Positions 8,247-16,618 of a DNA stretch of 56,118 nt are shown here, piece after piece (the first letter of the stretch is position 1; every line of letters starts with the position of its first letter). Made by a program: the position numbers and the translations under genes. Origin of the DNA: Bryobacteraceae bacterium (GTDB taxonomy: Bacteria; Acidobacteriota; Terriglobia; Bryobacterales; Bryobacteraceae). The notes below the pieces were generated by a model. That model searched no databases and was not told the DNA's origin. It saw nothing but the letters and a program-made list of their open reading frames with translations. The DNA lies in contig JAIEPW010000051.1 of the NCBI GenBank assembly GCA_019748195.1, positions 1-56,118 on the forward strand, given 5' to 3'.

Positions 8247-8777
8247 TCACTCCGCCTTCGGCTTCTGGCGGCGCCAGAGCAGGTACGCGACCAGCGTTTT
8301 CGCATCCTGTATCCTGCCCGCCGCAAGCTGAGCTTCCATCTCGCGAACCGTGAACCACCGCGTTTCGATTTCTTCGTCGTCCATGGGCTCGGCCTCGCCC
8401 TGCCGCAGATCCTGGGCCAGATAGACGGACATCTTCTCGGCCAGGAAACCTGGGCTGGCCCAGAACTCGGCGAGTCGCGTCCATTTGCGCGCCGCGATCC
8501 CGGTTTCTTCCCGCAACTCCCGTTTTGCGGCTTGCAGAGGCGATTCGCCGGGGTCCAGCCGTCCGGCCGGGACCTCCCACAGAGCCTTGTTCGCCGGCAG
8601 CCGGTACTGCCGGACCAACAATACCCGCTTGCGGTCATCCACCGGCATCACCACCGCCGATCCGCCGTGCCGCACGACGGCGCGGTCCATTTTGCGACCC
8701 TTCTTCCCCTCCGCGTGATCCTGCGTCACCCAGAAGATGGGCGTGCGCAGTAACTCCCTGGACTCAGTGATCTTCAC
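8247..8777 (-). CDS. NUDIX hydrolase, ADP-ribose pyrophosphatase-like
   Basis: 176 residues from GTG 8777, which overlaps the polX stop as GTGA. The NUDIX box is present (GESPLQAAKRELREETGI), preceded by LLVRQYRLPANKALWEVPAGRLDPG, the pattern of ADP-ribose and related nucleoside-diphosphate-sugar pyrophosphatases. These enzymes need Mg2+ and clear ADP-ribose and similar metabolites in the cytoplasm. The C-terminal part (EETRWFTVREME, DAKTLVAYLLW) also fits. Co-translation with polX suggests joint expression, possibly related to nucleotide or DNA damage metabolism; that link is inference. Confidence 0.85.
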   Translation of the reverse strand: MKITESRELLRTPIFWVTQDHAEGKKGRKMDRAVVRHGGSAVVMPVDDRKRVLLVRQYRLPANKALWEVPAGRLDPGESPLQAAKRELREETGIAARKWTRLAEFWASPGFLAEKMSVYLAQDLRQGEAEPMDDEEIETRWFTVREMEAQLAAGRIQDAKTLVAYLLWRRQKPKAE

Positions 8778-10492
8778 TTGGTCTTCAAGACCTCCTCGAA
8801 TTGTTGCGGCGTCAGGGTGTTGACGACGTCGGCAGCTTCGAGCCATCCGCGCCGCGCGGTGCGGACGCCGTAGCGCATGTTCGCCAGGTGCCGGGGGTGG
8901 TGGGCATCGGTGGAGATCACGAAGCGGCACCCCTTACTCTTCGCCAGCCGGATCATCGGTCCGCTCAGGTCCAGGCGCTCCGGGCTCGCGTTGATCTCCA
9001 TCAGGACATTGTTCTTCGCCGCGGCCGCGGCGATCCTGTCGAAATCGAACGGATACGGATCGCGATGCAGCAGCAGGCGTCCCGTGGGGTGTCCGAGGGC
9101 GCGCACGTGGGGGTTCTCGACCGCCGCCAGCAGACGGTCAGTCATCTCGGCGGGCTCCAGGTTCATATGGCTGTGCACGCTGGCGATCACGAAATCAAGC
9201 GCGGCCAGTGCTTCGTTGTCCAGGTCCATGCGGCCGTTGCGCAGGATGTCGCATTCCAGGCCGCTGAAGACGCGTATGCCGAGTTCGTCCAGTGTCTCTA
9301 CCTGGCGCGCGAAGGCGATGGCCCGCTTTTCGTCCAGGCCGTTGGCCATCGCCAGCGATTTCGAGTGGTCCGTGATGGCGATATAGCGGTAGCCCAATTC
9401 GCGGGCGGCAGCCGCCATCTCCCGCAGGCTCGCGCGGCCGTCGCTTTCCCGCGTGTGCATGTGAAGATCGCCCTGGATGTCGCCGATTTCCAGCAGCCGC
9501 GGGAGCTTGCCTTCGGCCGCCGCTTCCATTTCGTTGGTGTTTTCGCGCAGCTCGGGAGGGATCCACGCCAGGCCCAGCCTGGTGTACACGTCTTCCTCGG
9601 TGCGCCCGGCGACGGGCTTTTCGCCTTCCAGCTCGGCCAGCGAATACTCGCTGAGCGTATATCCCATCTTGAGGGCGCGCTGGCGCAAGGCGATGTTGTG
9701 TTCCTTGGATCCGGTGAAGTACAGCAGCGCGGATCCGTAGGATTCGCGCGGCAGGGCGCGAAGGTCCACCTGCAGCCCCTCGAGTCCGAAGCGGACGCTG
9801 GCCTTGTTCGGACCGCGGCCGAGCACCTCGCTGACCTTGGGATGCTTGACGAACTTCTCGATGGCTGCCTCCGCCCCCGCGCCCGTCACCAGGATGTCCA
9901 GATCGCCGATTGTTTCCTTGCCGCGGCGCAGGGATCCGGCGGGCGTGATCTCCTCCACGCCGGGGACATCCTTCAGGTAAGCGACCAACTCGTCGGCCAC
10001 ATTCTGGCCGAAGCTCAGCAGGAACCGCCCGGTGCGCCTGCGATAGGAGGCGATGGAGCGCAGGACCTTTTCTTCCAGCTTCGCGCCCATGCGCGGCAGC
10101 TCGCGCAGCTTCTGTTCCTGAGCGAGCTTCTCCAGGCCGTCCACCGTGGATATGCGGTAATGCTCCCAGATCAGCGCGATGCTCTTGGGCCCCAAACCCT
10201 GGATGTTGAGCAGTTCCAGCGCCGTTGGCGGATACTTCGCCAGCAGCTCATCGCGGCGTTCGAAGCTGCCGCGCTTCAGGATCTCCTCGATGTGCGCGGC
10301 CATCGACTTGCCGACGCCGGGGATTTCGGTGAGCTTTTTGGGGTCGGAAGCGAGCAGCGAAACCTGCTCCGGATAACTTTCCAGCGCGGCGGCGGCGTTA
10401 CGGTAACTGCGGATGCGGAAGCCGTCCTGCCCGGCGATTTCCATCAGGTCCGCGGTTTCCGAGAGCAGGCGCGCGATCTCGCGATTTTGCAT
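8774..10492 (-). CDS. polX: DNA polymerase/3'-5' exonuclease PolX
   Basis: 572 residues. The order is typical of bacterial PolX: a helix-hairpin-helix N-terminal domain (LTEIPGVGKSMAAHIEEIL, LLNIQGLGPKSIALIWEHY); the X-family polymerase palm with GSLRRGKETIGDLDIL carrying the catalytic Asp pair; and a C-terminal PHP nuclease domain starting DLHMHTRESDGRAS and ending with ISTDAHHPRHL. The enzyme fills gaps and trims 3' ends in DNA repair. ATG 10492 has TACAAT (-10-like) 14 bases upstream, so the leader is very short. The NUDIX gene is translationally coupled downstream. Confidence 0.95.
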   Translation of the reverse strand: MQNREIARLLSETADLMEIAGQDGFRIRSYRNAAAALESYPEQVSLLASDPKKLTEIPGVGKSMAAHIEEILKRGSFERRDELLAKYPPTALELLNIQGLGPKSIALIWEHYRISTVDGLEKLAQEQKLRELPRMGAKLEEKVLRSIASYRRRTGRFLLSFGQNVADELVAYLKDVPGVEEITPAGSLRRGKETIGDLDILVTGAGAEAAIEKFVKHPKVSEVLGRGPNKASVRFGLEGLQVDLRALPRESYGSALLYFTGSKEHNIALRQRALKMGYTLSEYSLAELEGEKPVAGRTEEDVYTRLGLAWIPPELRENTNEMEAAAEGKLPRLLEIGDIQGDLHMHTRESDGRASLREMAAAARELGYRYIAITDHSKSLAMANGLDEKRAIAFARQVETLDELGIRVFSGLECDILRNGRMDLDNEALAALDFVIASVHSHMNLEPAEMTDRLLAAVENPHVRALGHPTGRLLLHRDPYPFDFDRIAAAAAKNNVLMEINASPERLDLSGPMIRLAKSKGCRFVISTDAHHPRHLANMRYGVRTARRGWLEAADVVNTLTPQQFEEVLKTK

Positions 10493-10519
10493 GAGTAGCT
10501 AAGGGCATTGTAGCGAGGC

Positions 10520-12565
10520 TTACTTGACGGCTTCGAGGAGATTGGAGAAATCGTCGGTCCAGGGGCGGCGTTGATCCGCCGGGAGAGGTGAACTGAGACG
10601 TTCGAAGCGGCGGAGATCGCGCCCGGCCAGGACCCAGTAAGAGGTGTAGGTGAGGCGGTCGGGATCGCCATTGGAAGCCACCAGGCGGGTGGTCAAACCC
10701 TCCGCCGAGGCAATGCGGGCGACCACCGGCGCGAGGTCGAAGCTCCAGTTCGAGATGTGGAACGCGAGCACGCCCTCGGGCTTCAGGTGGCGCAGATAGG
10801 CGCGGACGGCCTCGCGGGTCATCAGGTGGGTGGGAATGGAGTCGCCGGAAAACGCGTCGATGGCGAGCAGGTCCAGTTCCTGGCTGGCCTCCCGTTCCAG
10901 CGAAAGTCGGCCGTCGCCGAGCACGACGTCGCAGGCGGCGCCGCAATCGGCCAGGAACGTGAAGTGCTTGCGGGCCAGGGCTTCCACCAGCGGATTGATC
11001 TCGTAAAAGCGGAAGCGATCGCCGGGTTGGGCGTACGCGGCGAGCGTACCCGCGCCCAGTCCGACGATTCCAGCGCGCAGCGGGCCTCGGCGCAACTCCG
11101 CCAGCGCAAGGCCCGCGCCCGAAGCCTGCCCGTAATAGCCGGTCGGCCATTGGCGGCGTTCCGGCGCCGTGAACTGCGCGCCGTGGTTGGTGGTTCCGTG
11201 GATCATCGCCATGGACTTGCCGTCGGAAGTGATGCGCAGCCCTCCGTAGAAGTTGCGAACGCGATCCACACTGCTGCCGCGGAACGCCTGGATGTAGGTG
11301 GAAGCCATGACGGCCACGGCCACCGCCACCGCGGTCCAGGCGATATCGGTGATCCAGTGCCCGCGGTAATGCAACATCAGCGCGCACATAGCGGCCAACG
11401 CCAGGAAGACGGGAAACTCGAAGTAGCCGGTGAACCAGTTGGGCGCGGCGAATCCGGCCAGCAGCCCGCCGGCGGCTCCGCCGGAGCTGATCATCAGATA
11501 GTACAGAGTCAACTGTCCGGCGGGGGGTTTGCGCAGCGCGAGCTCGCCGTGGAAGAACATGCAAACGATGAAAAGACCCGCCGCGTACAGCGTGATGATC
11601 CACCGCACATCGACGCCCGGATTGAGAAACAGCAGCGAGTAGCCCATGCCCGTGACCGCGGCCGCGAACGCTACGCGATAGAAGTTGCGCCAGTACCAGC
11701 CCTCGCCGTCAAAACAGAGGATGAAGGTTAGCAGATACAGTCCCAGGGGCAGCACCCAGAGGAAGGGGACGGAGGCGACGCTCTGGCCCAGGTGGTTGGT
11801 GATGGCGATCTGCATGGCGCAGCCGAAGCCCGCGAGGACCGCCCATAGCGCGGGCTGCCGCCAGCCGGTGGCTACTGCCGTGGATTCCGGCGCGCGCGCC
11901 GATGCGGCGCGGGCCGGCGCCACGAAACCGCCGCGCATCAGCGCCGAGATCGCGGCCAGAATCGCGAACGCAACGTACGCCGCCGACCACCAGGTCATCT
12001 GGCTGCCGAGGGCGCTGCGAGGCTCGATCGCCACCGGGTACGCCAACAGCGCCAGCAGGGAGCTGAGGTTGGAGAGCGCGAAGAGGCGGTAAGGGATCGC
12101 GCGGCGCACGGTTCCCGCATACCAGGCCTGCAGCAGCGGGCTGGTCGTGGTCAGTGCGAAATACGGCAGTCCGGCGCTGGCGCACAACAGCAGGAGAATG
12201 CGCCACGCGGGATCCTGCCGGGGCGAGGGCTTCCACTCCGGCGAGGCGTCCAGCGGCAGGAACGCAAGGCTCGCGGCCAGCAGTCCCAGGTGAACCACGG
12301 CCTGAAAGCGCGCCGGCAGCCGCATCACGGCGTGTGCGTAGAAGTAGCCGCCCAACAGCACGATCTGGAAAAACAGCAGGCACACGATCCAGACATTCGC
12401 GGTGCCGCCGAACCACGGCAGAATGCGCTTGGCGATCACCGGCTGCAGCAGAAAGGAAAGGAAGGAACTAAGCAGGATGGTGGCCGCGTAAACCGCCAGG
12501 GGAGGAATGCGCGCAAGCGCGGGCAAACGGACCTGCCGCTCCATGGGGATCTGGTTGGATGCCAT
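10520..12565 (-). CDS. Membrane protein fused to a spermidine-synthase-like domain
   Basis: 681 residues. The first ~430 residues contain about a dozen hydrophobic segments (for example AVYAATILLSSFLSFLLQPVIA and WIVCLLFFQIVLLGGYFYAHAVM). The C-terminal ~230 residues form a Rossmann methyltransferase-like domain: GIVGLGAGTLAAYA for nucleotide binding, RFYEINPLVEALA, then LLAIDAFSGDSIPTHLMT. This architecture is annotated as fused MFS/spermidine synthase, and the true substrate is generally unknown. The usual spermidine-synthase catalytic Asp motif is replaced by DAFSGDS, so polyamine synthesis should not be assumed. ATG 12565 has TAGAAT 11 bases upstream, overlapping the promoter of the divergent gene at 12589. 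Confidence 0.8.
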   Translation of the reverse strand: MASNQIPMERQVRLPALARIPPLAVYAATILLSSFLSFLLQPVIAKRILPWFGGTANVWIVCLLFFQIVLLGGYFYAHAVMRLPARFQAVVHLGLLAASLAFLPLDASPEWKPSPRQDPAWRILLLLCASAGLPYFALTTTSPLLQAWYAGTVRRAIPYRLFALSNLSSLLALLAYPVAIEPRSALGSQMTWWSAAYVAFAILAAISALMRGGFVAPARAASARAPESTAVATGWRQPALWAVLAGFGCAMQIAITNHLGQSVASVPFLWVLPLGLYLLTFILCFDGEGWYWRNFYRVAFAAAVTGMGYSLLFLNPGVDVRWIITLYAAGLFIVCMFFHGELALRKPPAGQLTLYYLMISSGGAAGGLLAGFAAPNWFTGYFEFPVFLALAAMCALMLHYRGHWITDIAWTAVAVAVAVMASTYIQAFRGSSVDRVRNFYGGLRITSDGKSMAMIHGTTNHGAQFTAPERRQWPTGYYGQASGAGLALAELRRGPLRAGIVGLGAGTLAAYAQPGDRFRFYEINPLVEALARKHFTFLADCGAACDVVLGDGRLSLEREASQELDLLAIDAFSGDSIPTHLMTREAVRAYLRHLKPEGVLAFHISNWSFDLAPVVARIASAEGLTTRLVASNGDPDRLTYTSYWVLAGRDLRRFERLSSPLPADQRRPWTDDFSNLLEAVK

Positions 12566-12575
12566 CGCGCTCGGC

Positions 12576-12582
12576 TATTCTA
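12576..12582. promoter_or_regulatory. Overlapping divergent -10 boxes
   Basis: On the plus strand TATTCT (12576-12581) ends seven bases before ATG 12589. On the minus strand TAGAAT (12582-12577) ends 11 bases before ATG 12565. The two hexamers share five base pairs, so the two promoters should exclude each other. Both mRNAs would have almost no leader. Confidence 0.45.
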
Positions 12583-12588
12583 TCGGCC

Positions 12589-13410
12589 ATGACTCGACCG
12601 ATCTTTACCGCTCTGCTCAGCTTAGCCTTCCTGGGCGGAGACGCCGCGGCGCAGCAGCCCCGAACGCGCGAGATGAACGACTTGAACTGGATGGAATTCC
12701 AGGAACTCGTGCCTTCCCGCGTGGACACGGTGCTGCTTCCGGTGGGGACGCTGGAGCCGCACGGCGTGGCGAACAACGGCGCCGACAATACCGCGCCGCT
12801 GGCGATCGCGCGCAGCATCGCCGGGCGCGTGAATGCGTTGATTGCGCCAGTGCTGCCGTATGGGATCACCGGATCGCTGGACGGCTACGCGGGCGCGTTC
12901 CAGATCAGCGAGCCGGCATATCGGGCGTTCGTCGGCGACCTGTTGAAGGGACTCGCCCGGCAGGGATTCCGCAACATCATCGTGATCAACGGGCACGGCG
13001 GTCCGCAGACGGCGATCCTGAATGAGCTCGCCGAGCGGACCGGACGAGAGCATCGCGCGCGGACCCTGGTGGTGAACTGGTGGTCGTATTGCTCCGATAT
13101 CACGCTGAAGATCTTCGGCGAGGACGGCGGGCACGCCGGGTGGAACGAAAACGCGTTCATCCAGGCGATCGACCCTAAACTGATTCAGCGGGAACGCTAC
13201 TCGGACGCGCTGGCCACGGCGCGGCCGCCGGCGGGAAGCTGGTCGGCGTATCCGTTTCCGTCGTCGATCATCCTGTATCAGCCAGGCCAAGGCTATGTGA
13301 AGTTCGACCAGGCCAAGGCCGACGCCTACTTCCTCGCGGTGAATGACAAGGTGGCGAAGCTGGTGGCGGAGACGATCGCGAAGTGGGACGCGGCCAGGAT
13401 TTTCCGGTAG
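12589..13410 (+). CDS. Secreted creatininase-family amidohydrolase
   Basis: 273 residues from ATG 12589, which opens a signal peptide (MTRPIFTALLSLAFLGGDAAAQ). The upstream in-frame start at 12559 would spoil this leader. Creatininase-family motifs follow in order: LLPVGTLEPHG with metal ligands Glu and His, DNTAP, GLARQGFRNIIVINGHGG, and DGGHAGWNENA. The family hydrolyses cyclic or linear amides with a bimetal centre (creatinine, formamidopyrimidine and similar). The signal peptide places it in the periplasm, unlike most characterised members, so the substrate is open. It is transcribed divergently from the membrane protein at 10520. Confidence 0.8.
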   Translation: MTRPIFTALLSLAFLGGDAAAQQPRTREMNDLNWMEFQELVPSRVDTVLLPVGTLEPHGVANNGADNTAPLAIARSIAGRVNALIAPVLPYGITGSLDGYAGAFQISEPAYRAFVGDLLKGLARQGFRNIIVINGHGGPQTAILNELAERTGREHRARTLVVNWWSYCSDITLKIFGEDGGHAGWNENAFIQAIDPKLIQRERYSDALATARPPAGSWSAYPFPSSIILYQPGQGYVKFDQAKADAYFLAVNDKVAKLVAETIAKWDAARIFR

Positions 13411-13440
13411 GGGGACGCGCAAGGGGGCGGCGCCAGGGGC

Positions 13441-13465
13441 GGCGCCAGGCACCACCTGGCACCGG
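13441..13465. repeat. REP-like palindrome 1
   Basis: Interrupted palindrome with core arms GCCAGG and CCTGGC around CACCA, and a further GG/CC pair outside. It is related to the perfect palindrome at 13756 but has its inner arms in the opposite order. The gene-free stretch 13411-13833 begins with this element and ends with the other. Between them I see no credible coding frame. Confidence 0.6.
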
Positions 13466-13755
13466 TGGGCGAACGGACCTTGCCGTAACTGGTTGGGCGG
13501 ATTGGGCTTAGGTGCGGTCCGGGGAGCGCGCGAAAGCGTGCCGTGCGCGGATACCCCCGCATTTGTACAACGGGGTCACGCGGGTGGCGAATCGGGCCCC
13601 GGCCGAGGCAAATTGGGCCTGTTTTGGCGCAAAAATCGCGGTTCTAACGCCGCTTGAAAAGTGTGGGAAGTCCAACTGGGGGTGCTTTTTGAAGCGGTCC
13701 TGAAGCACGCTAAAGCATACGAATCGAGGGACTTTCGTGGTGACGTCCCGAAAAG

Positions 13756-13780
13756 CGGTGCCTGGCACCACCAGGCACCG
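13756..13780. repeat. REP-like palindrome 2
   Basis: Perfect 10-bp arms (CGGTGCCTGG and its complement) around a 5-base loop CACCA, 53 bases from the end of the CocE gene. There is no T tract, so a terminator is less likely than a dispersed intergenic palindrome. A near-identical third copy lies at 49132-49156. Confidence 0.7.
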
Positions 13781-13833
13781 TTTCCCCCCCGATGGAGGGG
13801 GGACGCGAACAGATTTCCGGGAATGGGGTAACC

Positions 13834-15681
13834 CTACTTCGGGATGACCGGCAGCACCACGCGGGAGGCATATTGCGGATCGTGGTAGATCGCCTGCTCG
13901 GCCTTCTCCATCCGCCGGTGCTGATTCAACGGCTCACCCGTATTGGGGTTCACGTCGAAGCGCGGGAAGTTGCTGCTGGAAATGTCGATCCGGATGCGGT
14001 GCCCCTTGCGGAAGATCAGCGACGTCGGATACGGCCGGATGGTGTAGGCATGGACCGCGCCCGGCTTCACCGCAAGGGCTCGATCGGCGGGCTCGCGGAA
14101 GCGCCCGCGCACGATCGAATCGGCGATATTCAGGTCCACGCCGTTGGGGAACGCCGCGCTGGGCGGATGCACGTCCACCAGCTTCGCCGTGAAGTCCGTG
14201 TCGGGAGCGCTGGTGGAGGCAAACAAATTCACCTCTACCGATCCCGTCACTTCGAGATCGGCTTCGAGGGGAGGGGTCTGAAACACCACCACGTCGCGGC
14301 GCGCCGACAGCGGAAGCTGGTCCTTGCATGTGAACAGATTCGGACGGCAGCGCTGGTCGAACGCGCCGGGGAACATGAGCACGCCGCTGGAGGACACATT
14401 GCCGCCGATGGTAGGCACCGGATCCCTGGGATCGAAGGTGAACCGCGTGGGCGCGGATTCGCGCGGCTTTTGTTCGGAAAGCACTCCGCCGCTCCAAAAG
14501 TACAGCGACACCGGTTTGGCGCGGGCGACCGGCCATTCCCGCTCGTCTCGCCAGTAGCCGCCGACGAATACGCGACCCTCCGGCGTGCGGTGGCCGTTGC
14601 CCGTGCCCATCACGAAGATCCGCACCGGGGGCTCCGACTCGATCTGATTCGGCATGTTCCTCAGCCAGCGGTCAAACCAGCGGAGCCGCAGCGCGTTGAA
14701 ATCGAGTCCGGCATCCGGGCCGAATTCGGCCTCGCCCGCGTAAGATTGCGTCTGTCCGCCGTGGGTCCAGGGGCCGATGATCAGCTTCTGCAGGCTTTTT
14801 TTGCTCTTGGACAATGCCGGATAACTCAGATTGGCCACTTGCGAACCCCAGGAGTCATACCAGCCGGTGACGTGGAATACCGGAATGTCCTTGTACTCGC
14901 CCACGCGATCCACCACGCTGGTGGGCAGCTTTTTCCACCACTCGTCGTTTTCGCCGTGGCGCATGGCTTCCACCAGCCAGGTTTCGTACTCGGGCATCAT
15001 GCGCAGGGGCGTCATGCCGGGGCGGAGCGGAAGGTTGCGGAGGTAATCCGGAATCTGCTCGGCCATTTGTTGGATGGCGGCGCGGCGCGCGGGATCGGGC
15101 TCCTGTCCGGCCAGGGTGTTGCTGGACGCCGCGTTGCCGTGGGTGAAGATCCAATTGAAGAAGCGAAGTTCGAACGCGCCATTGTGGCGCATCCCGTACT
15201 GCCCGGTGTTGGATAACGCGTCGACCGGGATCATGGCCTTAAGGCCGGGCGCGTTGGCGATCGCCATCGCGTGCTGCGTTCCTCCGGCATAGGACGTGCC
15301 CATGGTCCCGATGCCGCCGTCGCACCAGGGCTGCTTCAGGATCCATTGCGCGGTGTCGAAGCCGTCGCGATCGTCGTCCCAGAGCATGGACCACTTGCCT
15401 TCGGAGCCATATCTCCCGCGGACGCTTTGGACCACGACCACGTAGCCCCGGCGCGCGAAGTACTCTCCCGCGCGGGAGCGGCCGCGATCGTAAGGTGTGC
15501 GCTCCAGTAATACCGGAAACCTGCCGTCCACCGGCACGCCATCGCGAGCCGGACGGTAGAGATCCGTAACCAGGCGGACACCGTCCCGCATCGGCGCCTT
15601 CACTCCGGGTGTGATGGCGAGGTCGTATTCCTGGGCCGCGGCAAGTCCGCAGAGGAGCCATGCAGAAGCAGCGAAGCGCAT
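13834..15681 (-). CDS. CocE/NonD-family secreted serine hydrolase (S15-like)
   Basis: 615 residues from ATG 15681, giving the signal peptide MRFAASAWLLCGLAAAQ; the longer frame upstream overlaps the next gene and is rejected. The alpha/beta-hydrolase domain begins KAPMRDGVRLVTDLYRP. The nucleophile is S130 in GTMGTSYAGG; the acid is in VTGWYDSWG and the His in IGPWTHGGQ. The C-terminal half is the jelly-roll domain of the X-Pro dipeptidyl peptidase/cocaine esterase family (GSVEVNLFASTSAPDTDFTAKLVDVHP). Likely an exported acylase, esterase or peptidase. A weak extended -10 (TGA then TACGCT) lies seven bases before the ATG. It lies 13 bases downstream of the FAD oxidoreductase stop, counting in the minus direction. 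Confidence 0.88.
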   Translation of the reverse strand: MRFAASAWLLCGLAAAQEYDLAITPGVKAPMRDGVRLVTDLYRPARDGVPVDGRFPVLLERTPYDRGRSRAGEYFARRGYVVVVQSVRGRYGSEGKWSMLWDDDRDGFDTAQWILKQPWCDGGIGTMGTSYAGGTQHAMAIANAPGLKAMIPVDALSNTGQYGMRHNGAFELRFFNWIFTHGNAASSNTLAGQEPDPARRAAIQQMAEQIPDYLRNLPLRPGMTPLRMMPEYETWLVEAMRHGENDEWWKKLPTSVVDRVGEYKDIPVFHVTGWYDSWGSQVANLSYPALSKSKKSLQKLIIGPWTHGGQTQSYAGEAEFGPDAGLDFNALRLRWFDRWLRNMPNQIESEPPVRIFVMGTGNGHRTPEGRVFVGGYWRDEREWPVARAKPVSLYFWSGGVLSEQKPRESAPTRFTFDPRDPVPTIGGNVSSSGVLMFPGAFDQRCRPNLFTCKDQLPLSARRDVVVFQTPPLEADLEVTGSVEVNLFASTSAPDTDFTAKLVDVHPPSAAFPNGVDLNIADSIVRGRFREPADRALAVKPGAVHAYTIRPYPTSLIFRKGHRIRIDISSSNFPRFDVNPNTGEPLNQHRRMEKAEQAIYHDPQYASRVVLPVIPK

Positions 15682-15694
15682 GCGGGAGAGCGTA

Positions 15695-16618
15695 TCACGC
15701 CCGCCGCACCGCGGTGGCGACGATTTGCGCGGCGGCGATTCCGGACAGCCACGCCGCTTCGACGCGCGAATCGGCGAACGCATCGCCCGCCAGCGCGAAA
15801 GGCGCCGGATCGGAGCTGAAGTAGCACGGCTGCGCCAGGGGAGCTTTCGCCCGCGCGTACCGCCAGCGATGCAGTTGCCACTCCGCGGGAGGCCAGTCGC
15901 GCCCCGTACTCCGCCACAGCAAACGAGCCACCTGTTCCGGCGGGTGGTCGAAGTGATCCCGCGCGAACCGCGCGGTGGAGTGCAGCGTCAGCGATCCTCG
16001 TTCCAGCCCGGAAGCCTTCGAGCCGTTATCGGCGATCCAGGCGGCATCGCCGTGCTCCAGGCTGGCGTAATCCAAGCCGGGATGCCCCGCGACAGCGGCC
16101 ATCAGGGCGAAGCACGGGTCGTACTCCGCGGCGCGCACGGAGCCGGGCAGTTCCACCTCGGGAAGGAGTCGCACCGCCTGCGGCAGCGGTGCGGTGAGAA
16201 TCAGCGCGGCGGCGGTGAAGATCTCGCCGGAATCGGATACGGCGCTCCAGCCGCCACCGGCCGGTTCGGCGCGCGAGATCGTGACGTTCAGCCTTACGTT
16301 GAGGCTCGCGGCGAGATGCCGCGCCACCGCGTTCATTCCGTCCAGTCCGCAATAGCGCGGATGACCGTTCTCCTGGAACCACACGCGGGCGATGCCTTGG
16401 TGGGTCAGATCCTCCGCCAGTTGCCGGAACCGCGCATCGCGAGCGGTGAAGAACTGCGCGCCGTGATCGAACCAGCGATTGGCGAAGCGGCGCGTCGCCA
16501 TGCGCCCGCCGTGGTGGCGTCCTTTGTCCACCACCAGCGGCTGCCAGCCGAGCTGGGCGAGTTCGCGCGCGGCGGCGATTCCCGCGATGCCGCAACCAAC
16601 AATCAGAACGCGGTCCAT
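15695..16618 (-). CDS. FAD-dependent amine-oxidase/renalase-like oxidoreductase
   Basis: 307 residues from ATG 16618. It opens with the Rossmann dinucleotide motif (MDRVLIVGCGIAGIAAARELAQLGW) and continues GGRMATRR, FDHGAQFFTARD, both typical of the renalase-like NAD(P)/FAD oxidoreductase group. The C-terminal FAD motif is PFALAGDAFADSRVEAAWLSG. Enzymes of this group oxidise small amines or dihydropyridine nucleotides; the substrate is not known here. Its ATG shares one base with the stop of the P-type ATPase (TGATG), so the two are translationally coupled, although no functional link to metal export is evident. Confidence 0.82.
   Translation of the reverse strand: MDRVLIVGCGIAGIAAARELAQLGWQPLVVDKGRHHGGRMATRRFANRWFDHGAQFFTARDARFRQLAEDLTHQGIARVWFQENGHPRYCGLDGMNAVARHLAASLNVRLNVTISRAEPAGGGWSAVSDSGEIFTAAALILTAPLPQAVRLLPEVELPGSVRAAEYDPCFALMAAVAGHPGLDYASLEHGDAAWIADNGSKASGLERGSLTLHSTARFARDHFDHPPEQVARLLWRSTGRDWPPAEWQLHRWRYARAKAPLAQPCYFSSDPAPFALAGDAFADSRVEAAWLSGIAAAQIVATAVRRA

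Noticed and set aside
7759-8580. Long version (273 residues) of the unknown gene, starting inside the NUDIX gene
   Set aside because: The upstream part is Arg/Gly-rich shadow sequence of the NUDIX gene; the plausible protein begins at ATG 8160.
8801-10498. 565-codon open frame antisense to polX
   Set aside because: Opposite a complete PolX with all catalytic motifs; composition is of a shadow frame.
13411-13833. Small genes in the gap after the creatininase
   Set aside because: Open frames on both strands are short, lack ribosome sites and cross the palindromes; nothing looks coding.
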